Below the pieces are notes generated by a model. It was not told the DNA's origin and searched no databases. It was given only the letters and a program-made list of their open reading frames with translations. From positions 133,123,989 to 133,187,988 of the forward strand of contig CP136068.1 in the NCBI GenBank assembly GCA_032622095.1: a DNA stretch of 64,000 nt, in the 5' to 3' direction. The position numbers were made by a program, and so were the translations under genes. Positions within the stretch are counted from its first letter, which is position 1. Each line of letters starts with the position of its first letter. The DNA comes from Siphonodentalium dalli. Its lineage: Eukaryota > Mollusca > Scaphopoda > Gadilida > Siphonodentaliidae. Below are positions 22,949-34,560 of this stretch, one piece after another.

Positions 22949-24660
22949 AATTTCGATTCATGTCGGTTTGCAAAAGGTAGGAAATGCTTTCTAGTTTGAT
23001 ATAAATGCAAATAGTTTATGTCAAATCTTTCGAACTGTGAGATGTGAGAAACTGCGTTACATGTGATGGCAACACAATTGGTCGCCGACGAGCCATACAT
23101 GTACACAGCTGCTGTCAACCACATGTATAAATGTTATCCCACGAATGTACATGTAAGTCTTTGTTTGACATAAAATAAATATGCATGAGACTATTGCTTG
23201 ATATGACATTGCAAGACGCACATCGTCGGTCATCAAGTCATACCAAAATCGTATCATTGTATCGTTCAACGTTGAGCAATATATTATTCACAAAACAGTT
23301 GCTTAAGTGGGTGATTAAACGAAAGTGAATTAATATATCGTATGCGTGCTTGTTCATGACTGCTTGCTTGCCGATCTGTATGTTTCTGTGTAGTTGCCTG
23401 CGTTTCTGTCTGTTTTTCTGTCTGCATGTGTATGCATATATGTCGTCTGTGTTTGGCTGGCTGTCTGTCTGATTGTCTGTCTGTCTGCCTGCACGCACGA
23501 CTACCTGAATGAATGTCTGCACAATTATCTGTTCGCATGTCTACATATCGATATGTCTGCCTGCCTGCCTCTCCGCCTGTCTAGTTATTAATTCGTATAT
23601 ATCTATTTGTTCATTCCATTTGTGTAAATATTTGAATTATGATGTATATTATTGTTTCTCAGTATATCTGCTAGTCGGTATTCAAGTTATTAACCCTGTC
23701 CCGACATACTGACCATCAGTCGTACATACATGGCTATACGTATGTACATTAAACATAAACCTATCTTCAATGGCAAAATGTGACATCTGCATTCTGCATG
23801 ACAACGATATAAAATTATAATAAAATATTTCCAAACATCACCCTGCCCTCTGAGAATTTACACATGTACGTGGTTACCAAAACCATTTTGGTGTTTATAG
23901 GATGGTAGACTACACCTAAGCAATCAAACAATCACTGACATAGTACCCAGACTGAAGGATGTCATATATATGGGCACTGTTTTTTTATGATATTGCTTCC
24001 GATCATGCTACTATAACACTCCACTGTTTTGTGTTGTATAAATATGCTAAATATTAATTTATTTAGTAAATTATTCTGATTACTTTACTAATGTTGTTGT
24101 GGGGGGGGGGGTCCCAAATGCTGATGTATACATAAGTTCGGTGTTCGAAAGAGCCATTTCGTTTAATTGAACGGACACAAAAGTGCAAACTCAGATGAAC
24201 TTGGTTAGTTTTGTAAAGGGAATTCTTCGTGAAGTTCACATTGAAAATTTGTGGACAAACCAATCATCGCTGGGCAAAAAAAAGCAGAGGAAAGAAATAT
24301 AAAATTGTACCGAGAGAAAGTGATTTCGAGTATTGGTTTGTGTTTGTCTCCCATTGTAGGCATCCTAATCCACTTTTGTATATATATAAATGTTTTTGCA
24401 TGTAATATGTTAAATCATGTCTGGCAATAAAGCATACTACTACCTTGAAGATGCCAGAAAGACGACCAGGAGTGGTCAGTATTAACGCTGCCAGTTGTCA
24501 AATTGGCCAAAACACTCTCTCATGTAGTGTATTATAACTACGACCACGTGCGTGTGACATACAGTAATGCTCTAATTAATCGACTCCTTAACTACAGCAG
24601 AATTATGGGTAACTTTTCAGGATTTAGTCGGAAATATGGCTTGTTGCCATTCATCGTAAA
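22949..24660. other. Non-coding stretch with CTGT-rich tract
   Basis: A degenerate (CTGT/CTGC)n tract lies at 23380-23590. G-run at 24103-24112. No gene was seen. Confidence 0.5.
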
Positions 24661-24667
24661 GCTCTCG

Positions 24668-24669
<2 letters not shown>

Positions 24670-24714
<45 letters not shown>

Positions 24715-24925
24715 GTGTATACATGTACGCCTACAATGTTATTAATATATCAATGTGTGTGCAAGGAGTGTGTTAGTTGTGTACGAATGTCGACCCCCCC
24801 CCCCACCATTCCCGTCTATATATTTATGCAATCGTTGTTATCAGATATTGTTCTGTACATAACATAAATGTGTAATATAATGAAAAAATAAAATATTCAA
24901 ACAAACAAACAAACAAAACAAAAAA
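24670..24925. repeat. (AT)n microsatellite and retrotransposon-like tail
   Basis: Perfect (AT)n at 24671-24712. About 200 bp later GTAATATAATGAAAAAATAAA is followed by a (CAAA)n tail at 24899-24925. This looks like a polyadenylated retrotransposon 3' end. The family was not identified. Confidence 0.5.
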
Positions 24926-25503
24926 AAATTTATGAGCTTATAATTTTATGTATGTACATATTCAAATATATTCCATACATGTGAACATTTAAATATTGAA
25001 TAAAACACTACATGACACCAAAACAAAAACAAACAAAAATGTATTTGCCTGGAATTATAAATAAGACAGAATTGGTGTATATCCGCATGCCTGCGATAAA
25101 TGACTTTCTTCATTTAGCGGTGTTTTTGTTTAATTCTATGCCTACATCTAATGGTCATATTATCAATATCGATGTCCGAAATCCAATTTTAGAGGTGAAA
25201 TTTCAAGTCAGAAGTTAACATATATTGTTTCAAAGTTATAATTAGGAGATCGGAGTCAAAGACCCACGGTCTAATTTGACACCAAATAATTTCCTAAACC
25301 AAAATTCACCGCTGACAATGCAAATGAAAATGCAAAATACTTGCAGACATGGTACGGTCTAGATCATGCCATGAATTTCTGCTCTGACTATTTGCTCTTA
25401 GAGATCATACTCCACCAGTTCAATGGTAACGCGGTTTAATGTTCTGACACGAAAGTTTATATATGTTGAAAAAAGAGTGTAATTAATATGTCACTTACCT
25501 TTT

Positions 25504-25885
25504 CCCCTTTACCCAACAAACCGGCCAAAACCGGCCAAAACCGGCCAAATAAAGCTTCAACAGCCTAAAATATCTTCGGTCTGTCTCAATAGAACCATAC
25601 AAATATGGATATCATTGGAACCGGCTCCTTGACCACATTGTGATAGTTACAGTTATGCCCTGTGCCAATGCATTCTCGTATATATGCGAGTCGACCATAG
25701 GTCGCCTCGCATATATAAGAGAATGCATTGGCCTTCTTAACACTTTTTACCATTTTTTCTTACATTCTTTAACAATTTTATAATTTTTAATGTGTTAAGC
25801 CAATGCATTCTCTTATATATGCGAGGCGACCTATGGTCGACTCGCATATATAAGAGAATGCATTGGTACAGGGCCCTTCTGTTGA
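25504..25885. mobile_element. Double-hairpin MITE, family H copy 3
   Basis: The left end CCCCTTTACCCAACA is present with an extra CCGGCCAAAA unit. Both hairpins are present with single mismatches. The right end stops at CTTCTGTTG and is followed by AATTAT, so the terminal GGGTAAAGGG is lost. This is a truncated copy of the element at 20902-21290. Confidence 0.9.
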
Positions 25886-26428
25886 ATTATTTAGGTGACT
25901 TGTTGGACCGATGTTGATGTGCATGCATCACTTACATGCATTTAATATCTCCCAGGTAATCAGTTCAATGTTTATCGCGATATCGACTCACACAAATCAT
26001 GCAATCTCGAGTTGGGACCACCCTTACTGTGGAATAGATTATCAAAGATCAAGTATTAACAACGAAATATATTCCCTGCGTTGTTTCTTCAATGTTACTA
26101 AGTTCCCCATCAGAATATATAAACAAATTCCCATGTTTTGAAACGGTGGAATATGATCACTACGGGCGTAGAGATTCATTATACGATATATGTGCCGTCA
26201 TTAGTTTGACACATCCACAGAAAAATCACAAAATCATCCACAAGTACTTAAAACGTCGAAAATTAGTGCGACAGCTCACAATACTTAATGGGAACGCTAT
26301 TTGTTGTTGTCTATATATCGCTTTCAGACGAGGTAGAAAATTACTTTATTGATGTTCAACGAAGAATTATTTGGTGATAAGAGTGTTAATGGAAAATATT
26401 AGATCGATGTGGGTTAAATCGATGGGAC
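25886..26428. other. Non-coding stretch
   Basis: Two overlapping open frames of 76 and 86 codons have no recognisable motif or splice context. No repeat was seen. Confidence 0.4.
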
Positions 26429-26787
26429 ATATGTGACCCGCCATATCAAATCCAGTCGTAAGTTTTAATATTTGTTCTTGTATTCTTTAACAATTTTATA
26501 ATTTAACCCATACAGAGCCCCAGACAAACATGAGCAGACGACACTCTTATATATGCTTCTATATATATGTGTGGGGCTCCCTGCAGGGTAAAGGATGTTT
26601 TTTATTTTATGTCCTAAAAATTGTAAGAAACATTTATTTAAAAAAATGATAAAAAATTGTTAGGCCAATGCATTCTCTTATATATGCGAGGCGACATATG
26701 GTCGACTCGCATATATAAGAGAATGCATTGGCACAGGGTAAAACAAATCCCGACTTACGACTGGATTTGATATGGCGGGTCACATAT
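26429..26787. mobile_element. MITE with perfect 34-bp inverted ends and nested hairpins
   Basis: The left arm is 26429-26462, beginning ATATGTGACCCGCCATATC. The right arm 26754-26787 is its exact reverse complement. Inside are a TTAACCC-starting hairpin with AGAGCCCC/GGGGCTCC arms (26503-26594) and one family H palindrome (26664-26732). The spacer phrase CTTTAACAATTTTATAATTT also matches family H. It looks like a rearranged H element carried by, or rebuilt into, a new MITE. Confidence 0.88.
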
Positions 26788-27244
26788 CTGGGTGATTGGC
26801 GACAGTGCGTTCACGCGTGATGAGCGTTGATTGCTATTGAAAAGATTCAGCAGGTTTCTCGATTGTTCTGAAGATTTTAGCGCTCATTCTATGTTTAGCT
26901 TCTAAGGTGCAAGGTTGGCCCATCCTCCCACCCAAATTTAGTAACGGTAGAGAATTATTCGATTATATTGGTTTTTGAAAAAGTTGATCGTCAATACATA
27001 TGAGAATATATATTGCAAAAGTTAGTTTCATTGTATGATACATGTTTATAGGATTACAGGTATTTGTGTGATTATATTATGATAACAATACATATGCACA
27101 ATTTATTTGAAGCAAATGACGTTAACCTGAATTTCAAGATTAAAAACTTCGTTTCTATATTTCGCAGTTGTTATTCTATAAATCATTTATGTTTGTTCCA
27201 GTGACACATGCACAGAACAATTCACAAAATCAGCCACAAGTATT

Positions 27245-27850
27245 CACAGTGGATCAACGGACACAAACGAAAACCGGAAGTCGCAGAGTCCGAGGCGAGG
27301 AATTTATGTTGCCAAAGTTTGCAGACACTTTCTGACACCGTTTTTGCTTCTAATAAACACGTTTAGGCACCGCTTCTAAACAGCTTGAGGTAAGTGAATA
27401 TTTCGTCACTAATATTCGACCCCGACGATCAGTTAGAAATTTTCACAATCATCTCAGCAAACTTTGGAATACTGAGACATTCCATGACAATACTCAATAT
27501 ATGCATGTGTGGGATGAGGACAGGCGCTTCAATCGGTATAATGGTTGTGGCGAAAAGTGGCTGAGATAATTGTGAAATTTAACATTTTCTGGGATATTCT
27601 GTGGAAGAAATCGTCGCGCTGCGATGATTAAATTGCATTTGTCCGTGATAGAGCACTGACAACTGGTCGCCGGGTGTCGAATATTAGTGACGAAATATTC
27701 ACTTACCTTAAACTGTTTAGAAGTGGTGTCTAAATGTGCTTATTAGCAGCAAAAACGATGTCAGAAAGTGTCTGCAAACTTTGACAACACAGATTCCTCG
27801 CCTCGGACTCTGCGACTTCCGGTTTTCGTTTGTGTCCGTTGATCCACTGT
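27245..27850. mobile_element. Foldback element with about 190-bp inverted arms
   Basis: The left arm starts CACAGTGGATCAACGGACAC (27245) and runs through CGGAAGTCGCAGAGTCCGAG to TTCGTCACTAATATTCGA. The right arm (about 27660-27850) is its reverse complement with a few differences. The central 220 bp is non-coding. Confidence 0.88.
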
Positions 27851-27854
27851 GGTA

Positions 27855-28250
27855 TTTAAAGTGATGTGAAACGCTCCGATTGGGTGTTCACATAGAAATG
27901 GAGAATAATCTTGCTCAAAGTAGTTATTGTTACGAATATTAATCCTAATCTACGGCACACACGCCGTCATTCTTATATATTAATTAAATACAATGACTCT
28001 CAATGGCGAAATAATTTGCGTTAGTTTATCACTGATTGCTGCGTCCCGAATGTGAAGTGAAACGTCTGCTAAATCCACCAGAGTATTGCGCGCATCACAA
28101 TTTCACCGATTCATTTGGCAATAGAGTTACTTCGTGGCGTCGTGGATTCCCGATAAAAAAAAGTCCAATATGACTTTTCCCGGGTTATTATGTGGCGGCT
28201 TTTTGCCCAATCAGAAATATTGTTGGTTAAGGGATGGATAATAATATATA
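27855..28250 (-). repeat. Dispersed repeat shared with 7945 and 63538
   Basis: The first part matches 7945-8105. The part at about 28020-28245 (AGTCCAATATGACTTTTCCC and GCCCAATCAGAAATA) matches 63538-63770 in the opposite orientation. It is an interspersed element of unknown class. Confidence 0.65.
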
Positions 28251-28709
28251 AGTTCGGATAAAGACAACGTAACAATTCCAGTATACAGTTTACGATAAAC
28301 CGTACATACAGATGTAAGTTGTTGTAAAAATAGTATACTAATTTGTTTTCATACTGTGAAGGTTCGTTCGAACTAACCACTGAAATATAGTTCGTGGTTC
28401 TGACATGCACTCGAGCAAAACCACTATTTACGGAGAAAAACTTTTATTTCACAAACAAGATTTACCGGACTGTCGATTTTTAGTTCTTGGAATGTAGAAA
28501 CAAACTCCGAACGAAGAGATTTAGATCAAACATGTGAATTATTATGAGATCGTGCGACCTGCATGACCACTCCGCAAATGGCGAAAATTCCTGATATTCA
28601 CCCACGATCTATACAAATAATATTTTCAGAAAGGGAGTATCCATATAGTGACAGCTGTGACACAAAGGGCCTCATTTTCACTACTAAACAGTCGATTTTC
28701 TGACCAACA

Positions 28710-28718
28710 CATATCCTG
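28710..28718 (+). repeat. 9-bp target-site duplication, left
   Basis: CATATCCTG, identical and in direct orientation to 55854-55862. It lies exactly 8 bp outside the CTATTTACC block, as on the right side. Confidence 0.85.
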
Positions 28719-28865
28719 GGCAGCGGCTATTTACCATCGGATGGCAAATAGCGATTCTACCGACATGCGCTATTTACCATCCGATGGTATTTAAAAAAAA
28801 TATATATATCATATCATCACCATACACTCATATAATGACAAGTACTACCCACCTTCTTGGTAAAT
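28719..28865 (+). repeat. Left terminal inverted repeat with two hairpins
   Basis: Contains CTATTTACCATCGGATGGCAAATAG (self-complementary) and then a second TACCATCCGATGGTA palindrome, separated by ATTCTACCGACATGCG. It is the reverse complement of 55700-55853 with few differences. The two hairpins also pair with each other. Confidence 0.88.
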
Positions 28866-30718
28866 GGGCCCAGTTGACCCTCGGTTGATCATCTTCAGAT
28901 ATCCTGGGGGGATGGTACGTAAAAATCGACCAATTTTGAAGGAAATTTCGTATAGTTTGAGTATTTAGTGGCACAAGCTGTCGCTTTATGCCCAAATAAT
29001 CACCATTCCTACCCGCCTTACAGAAAAGCAAGACCAGTTGACCCTCGGTTGACTACCTTCAGATATCCTGGGGGGATGGTACGTACAAATCGACCAATTT
29101 TGAAGGAAATTTCGTATAGTTTGAGTATTTAGTGGCACAAGCTGTCGATTTATGCCCACATAATCACCATTCCTACCCGCCTTACAGAAAACCCGGACCA
29201 GTTGACCCTCGGTTGACCACCTTCAGATATCCTGGGGGGATGGTACGTAAAAATCGACAAATTTTGAAGGAAATTTCGTATAGTTTGAGTATTTAGTGGC
29301 ACAAGCTGTCGATTTATGCCCACATAATCACCATTCCTACCCGCCTTACAGAAAACCCGGACCAGTTGACCCTCGGTTGACCACCTTCAGATATCCTGGG
29401 GGGATGGTACGTAAAAATCGACAAATTTTGAAGGAAATTTCGAATAGTTTGAGTATTTAGTGGCACAAGCTGTCGCTTTATGCCCACATAATCACCATTC
29501 CTACCCGCCTTACAGAAAACACGGACCAGTTGACCCTCGGTTGACCACCTTCATATATCCTGGGGGGATGGTACGTAAAAATCGACCAATTTTGAAGGAA
29601 ATTTCGTATAGTTTTATTATTTAGTGGCACAAGCTGTCGCTTTATGCCCACATAATCACCATTCCTACCGCCTTGCAGAAAACCCGGACCAGTTGACCCT
29701 CGGTTGACCACCTTCAGCTATCCTGGGGGGATGGTACGTAAAAATCGACCAATTTTGAAGGAAATTTCGTATAGTTTGAGTATTTAGTGGCACATGCTGT
29801 CGCTTTATGCCCACACAATCACCATTCCTACCCGCCTTTCAGAAAACCCGGACCAGTTGACCCTCGGTTGACAACCTTCAGATATCCTGGGGGATGATAC
29901 GTAAAAATCGACCAATTTTGAAGGAAATTTCGTATAGTTTGAGTATTTAGTGGCACAAGCGGTCGCTTTATGCCCACATAATCACCATTCCTACCCTCCA
30001 TACAGAAAACCCGGACCAGCTGACCCTCGGTTGACTACCTTCAGATATCCTGGGGGATGGTACGTAAAAATCGACCAATTTTGAAGGAAATTTCGTATAG
30101 TTTGAGTATTTAGTGGCACAAGCTGTCGCTTTATGCTCACATAATCAACATTCCTACCCGCCTTACAGAAAATCCGGACAAGTTGACCCTCGGTTGACCA
30201 CCTTCAGATATCCTGGGGGGATGGTACGTAAAAATCGACCAATTTTGAAGGAAATTTCGTATAGTTTGAGTATTTAGTGGCACAAGCTGTCGCTTTATGC
30301 CCACATAATCGCCATTCCAACCCGCCTTACAGAAAACCCGGACCAGTTGACCCTCGGTTGACCACCTTCAGATATCCTGGGGGATGGGACGTAAAAATCG
30401 ACCAATTTTGAAGGAAATTTCGTATAGTTTGAGTATTTAGTGGCACAAGCTGTCGCTTTATGCTCACATAATCACCATTCCTACCCGCCTTACAGAAAAC
30501 CGGACCAGTTGACCATCGGTTGACCACCTTCAGATATCCTGGGGGATGGTACGTAAAAATCGACCAATTTTGAAGGAAATTTCGTATAGTTTGAGTATTT
30601 AGTGGCACAAGCTGTCGCTTTATGCCCACATAATCACCATTCCTACCCGCCTTACAGAAAACCCGGACCAGTTGACCCTCGGTTGACCACCTTCATATAT
30701 CCTGGGGGGATTGTACAT
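28850..30718 (-). repeat. 164-bp satellite array, left arm (about 11 units)
   Basis: On the - strand, units contain GGTCAACCGAGGGTCAACTG, GGCATAAAGCGACAGCTTGT and ACTCAAACTATACGAAATTT. The same unit forms the right-arm array in the opposite orientation. Open frames reading through it are by-products. Units differ by point changes and G-run lengths. Confidence 0.97.
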
Positions 30719-30724
30719 AAAAAT

Positions 30725-32690
30725 CGGCCGATTTGGCTATAGTTGCCAACATGTGTCAACCGCACGGACTAGAGCGTGTGGCTTTCGGTTTTGGGGTGGG
30801 CCACCATACCGCGCCGTTTATTTGGTAAAAATCGCTTCATAAATACCAAAACGGCTATGGTTGCCACTTTGGCCTCCTACTGTTGGAACCGCACAGATTA
30901 TAAAGATGCAGTTTTCGGTTTTTATATCTAATTTTGGCGTGGGCCACCCTGCCGCTCAATTTATTTGATCAATATATGTTCATAAATACAAAAATGGCAA
31001 TGGTTGCCACTCTGGCCACCTACTGTGGCAACGGCACTGACTAGAAAAGTGCGGTTTCTGTTTTTATATTTAGTTTTGGGTATGCCACCCTACCGCACCG
31101 TTTATTTGGTCAAAATCGGTTCATAAATACCAAAACGGCTATGGTTGCCATTTTGGCAAACAACTGTGGCAACTGCACGGACTATAAGTGTGCGGTTTTC
31201 GGTGTTTATGTCTAATTTGGCGTGGGCCACCCTACCGCTCAATTTATTTGGTCAAAATCGGTTCATAAATACCAAAACGGCTATGGTTGCCACTTTTGCC
31301 ACCTACTGTGACAACCGCACGGACTAGAGGGGTGTGGTTTTCGGTTTTTATATCTAATTTTGGGGTGGGCCACCCTACCGCTCAATTCATTTGGTCAAAA
31401 TCGGTTCATAAATACCAAAACGGCCATGGTTGCCACTTTTGCCACCTACTGTGACAACCACACGGACTAGAGAGGTGGTTTTGGTTTTTAGATCTATTTA
31501 AGGGTGGGCCACCTTACCGCACCGTTTATTTGGTCAAAATACCAAAACGGCCATGGTTGCCATTTTGACCACCTACTGTGGCAACTGCATGGGCTATAAT
31601 GGTGCGGTTTTCGATTTTTACATTTAGTTTCGGGGTGGGCCACTTTCCACACAATTTATTTGGTCAAAATCGGTTCATAAATACCAAAATGGCTATGGTT
31701 GCCACTTTGACCATCTACTGTGACAACCGCACGGACTAGAGGGGAGCGGTTTTCGGTTTTTTATATCTAATTTTGGGGTGGGCCACCCTATCGCACCGTT
31801 TATTTTGTCAAAATCGCTTCATAAATACCAAAACGGCTAGGGTTGCCACTTTGGCGACCTACTGTGGTAACCGCACGAGCTAGAAGGATGCGGTATTTCG
31901 GTTTTGTATTTAATTTTGCGGTGGGTCACATTACCGCACCATTTATTTTTGTCAAAATCTGTTCATAAATACCATAATGGCTACGGCTGTCACTTTGGCC
32001 ACCTACTGTGGCAACGGCACGGGATAGAAGGGTGCTGTTTCTGTTTTTATATTTAGTTTTGGGGTGAGCCACCCTACCGCACCGTTTATTTGGTACGAAT
32101 CGGTTCATAAATGCCCAACCGGCTATGGTTGCCACTTTGGCCACCTACTGTGGCAACCACACGGACTAGAGGGTTGTGGTTTTCAGTTAATATAGTAGAG
32201 TTTGTGTGGGCCACCCTACCGCTACCTTTATTTGGTCCAAATCGGTTCATAAATGCCCAACCGGCTATGGTTGCCACTTTGGCCACCTACTGTGGCAACC
32301 GCACGGGTTAAAGGATTGCGGTTTTCGGTTATTATAGTACAGTTTGGGTGGGCCACCCTACCGCTACCTTTATTTGGTCCAAATTGGTTCATAAATGCCC
32401 AACCGGCTATGGTTGCCACTTTGGCCACCTACCGTGGCAATCACACGGGCTAGAGGGTTGTGGTTTTCGGTTATTATATCTTATTTTCGGATGTGGCGCC
32501 CTACCGCACCATTTATTTAGTCGAAATTGGTTCATAAATGCCCAAACGGCTATGGTTGCCACTTTGGCCATCTAATGTGGCAACCTCACGAGCTAGAGGG
32601 TTGTTGTTTTCGGTCATTATATTTTATTTTCGGGTGGGCCACACTAACGTATCCTTTATTTTGGTCAATATATAATGTTTCCCAATAAGG
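30725..32690 (+). repeat. Second satellite, about 142-bp units (about 14 units)
   Basis: Units contain GGCTATGGTTGCCACTTTGG, CCACCTACTGTGGCAACCGC and GTGGGCCACCCTACCGC. Spacing is 142 bp in the best-kept part (32111 to 32253). It abuts the 164-bp array directly and has no counterpart on the right arm. Confidence 0.93.
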
Positions 32691-33010
32691 AATAATGAAC
32701 TGGGAATTAACGTCACGATTAACGACGCTCTTTATGATTTCCTTATCGGGACAAATAATGACTCGAACGCTCTTTATTTGTTCGTTAAATCCGCTTTACC
32801 AAACATAACCAAACATAAACGACACCATTAACGACGCTCTTTATTATTTACTTATCGGGACAAATAATGACTCGAACGCTCTTTATCTGTTCGATGAATC
32901 CGCTTTCCGGAACATAAGCGACACGATTAGCGACGCTCTTTATTATTTCCTTATCGAGACAAATAACAACTCGAACGCTCTTTATCTGTTCGCAGTCATA
33001 CCGAACAAAA
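32690..33010 (+). repeat. Third short array, about 100-110-bp units
   Basis: Three units with GACGCTCTTTAT(T/G)ATTTCC and ACTCGAACGCTCTTTAT, starting near 32726, 32834 and 32932. The phrase ACGCTCTTTAT also occurs in the T1 MITEs at 4722 and 14258, suggesting shared origin. Confidence 0.8.
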
Positions 33011-33049
33011 ACGAACAAAACGACACACAGTCGCCATTGCGAATTGGAA

Positions 33050-34560
33050 ACCGGTGCGTCATCATCCTTCCCTTTTGCGCTATAAGTGATCCCATGGCGT
33101 TGCACATGGAGAATCGACGAGCGAAGATATCCCCCATAGGACAGAGTCGACACCCAAATGCAATATATTAAGTGACACCGTATCTAATAATGAGACATTG
33201 ATCAACAGTTCCTAAATTATTATAAGTGGTTCAACGGTCTGTTCTCATGAAGATGAGCACGTTATTGACTTATCATGTATTTGATCTAGGTTTGGTGTTG
33301 CAGAGGTCGAACGTTATACCATAGTGATCGGCGATTTACATACATGTGACGTCCAGACAACTCGGGGTTCCGACACGAACAACAACGATTTGCTGGAGGC
33401 TACAGTCATTCAGGCAGGCGCTAACTGACAGGACACTCGAATTCGTAGTTGTGTCAAAATGAAGGTTAAATCTCTCATAGAAAAAGCCGCAAACACCGGC
33501 AAAATAGTCACTGATAAACTATGGAAAGTGGTTGAAAAAGTGGGATGTTTTGGGGCTGCGAAACATGCATGATTGACAAAAGTTGTTCTGCCTCCGTCAG
33601 TGGACTCCCCTATGGCTCATTTGGTAAGGTACATGTTTAGGTGCAACATGAACCTATTTTTCATTAGGATATATTGAAGTAGCATATATCTACACCATGA
33701 TACCTAAGCTACACATGCCACTGTCGCTATTTATGTTCATATAATAGCCGTCCACGTTTCTGCACCAATTGCGATTAAATTTGGCATGCATTTCTGCTCG
33801 CCAGGTAACATGGTCTGTGTCTCGTCTCTGTACGACGTCGCGTTTTTGCTTCACTTTTGCGCCATACATGATCCCATGGCGTTGCACATGGAGAATCGAT
33901 GAGCGAAGATATTCCCAATTAGACAGTCAACACCCAAATGCAATATATTCAGTGACACAGTATCTACGAATGAGCTCCTAAATTATTATAAGTGGTTCAA
34001 CGGTCTGTTCTCATGAAAATGAGCAAGGTATTGTTGACTTTAATGCATTTTATTTAGCTTCAGAATGGGCTTAACATCGCCTCATTTTGAGTTCGTGGCG
34101 ACCTAAAATTGTAGTAATTTCAGTGCCATTATGGACTCCAGTTGACTTGTTATAAGTTCATTGTGGGTTTGGTATTATAGAGGTCGAACGTCATACCATA
34201 GTGATCGGCGATTTACATACATGTGACGCCCAGACAACTAAGCTCGGGGTTTCGACACGAACAACTACCCAGTCGTGTAAGTTGCCGTCATCATTTGTGG
34301 CATTTGCAACGATTTGCTGGAGGTTGTAGCCATTCAGACATTCTTTAACCGATAGGACACTAGAACACGTAGTTGTGTCAAAATGAGGACTAAAATCTCT
34401 CAATAGAACAAGCCGTCCACACCGGCAAAATAGTCACTGATAAACTATGGACAGTGGTTGTAAAAGGGGGATGTCTTTAGGCAGCGAAACATGATTGACA
34501 AAAGTGGTTCTGCCTCCGTCAGTGGACTACATTGTGGCTCATTTTGGTAAGGTACATGTC
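33050..34560 (+). repeat. Degenerate 0.8-0.9-kb tandem duplication
   Basis: GATCCCATGGCGTTGCACAT at 33089 recurs at about 33870. CATAGTGATCGGCGATTTAC at about 33321 recurs at about 34197. ACCGGCAAAATAGTCACTGA at about 33495 recurs at about 34422. Order is kept with substitutions and indels. A 37-codon frame at 33459-33572 is open in copy 1 but disrupted in copy 2. Confidence 0.85.

Noticed and set aside
23238-23712. Overlapping Cys/Leu-rich and Gln/Thr-rich frames
   Set aside because: They are translations of a degenerate CTGT tract.
28827-30629. Several 67-100-codon open frames on the - strand
   Set aside because: They are translations of the 164-bp satellite and recur with the monomer.
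33459-33572. 37-codon amphipathic-looking small ORF (starts MKVKSLIEKA)
   Set aside because: It is disrupted in the parallel copy near 34383, so conservation does not support a peptide.
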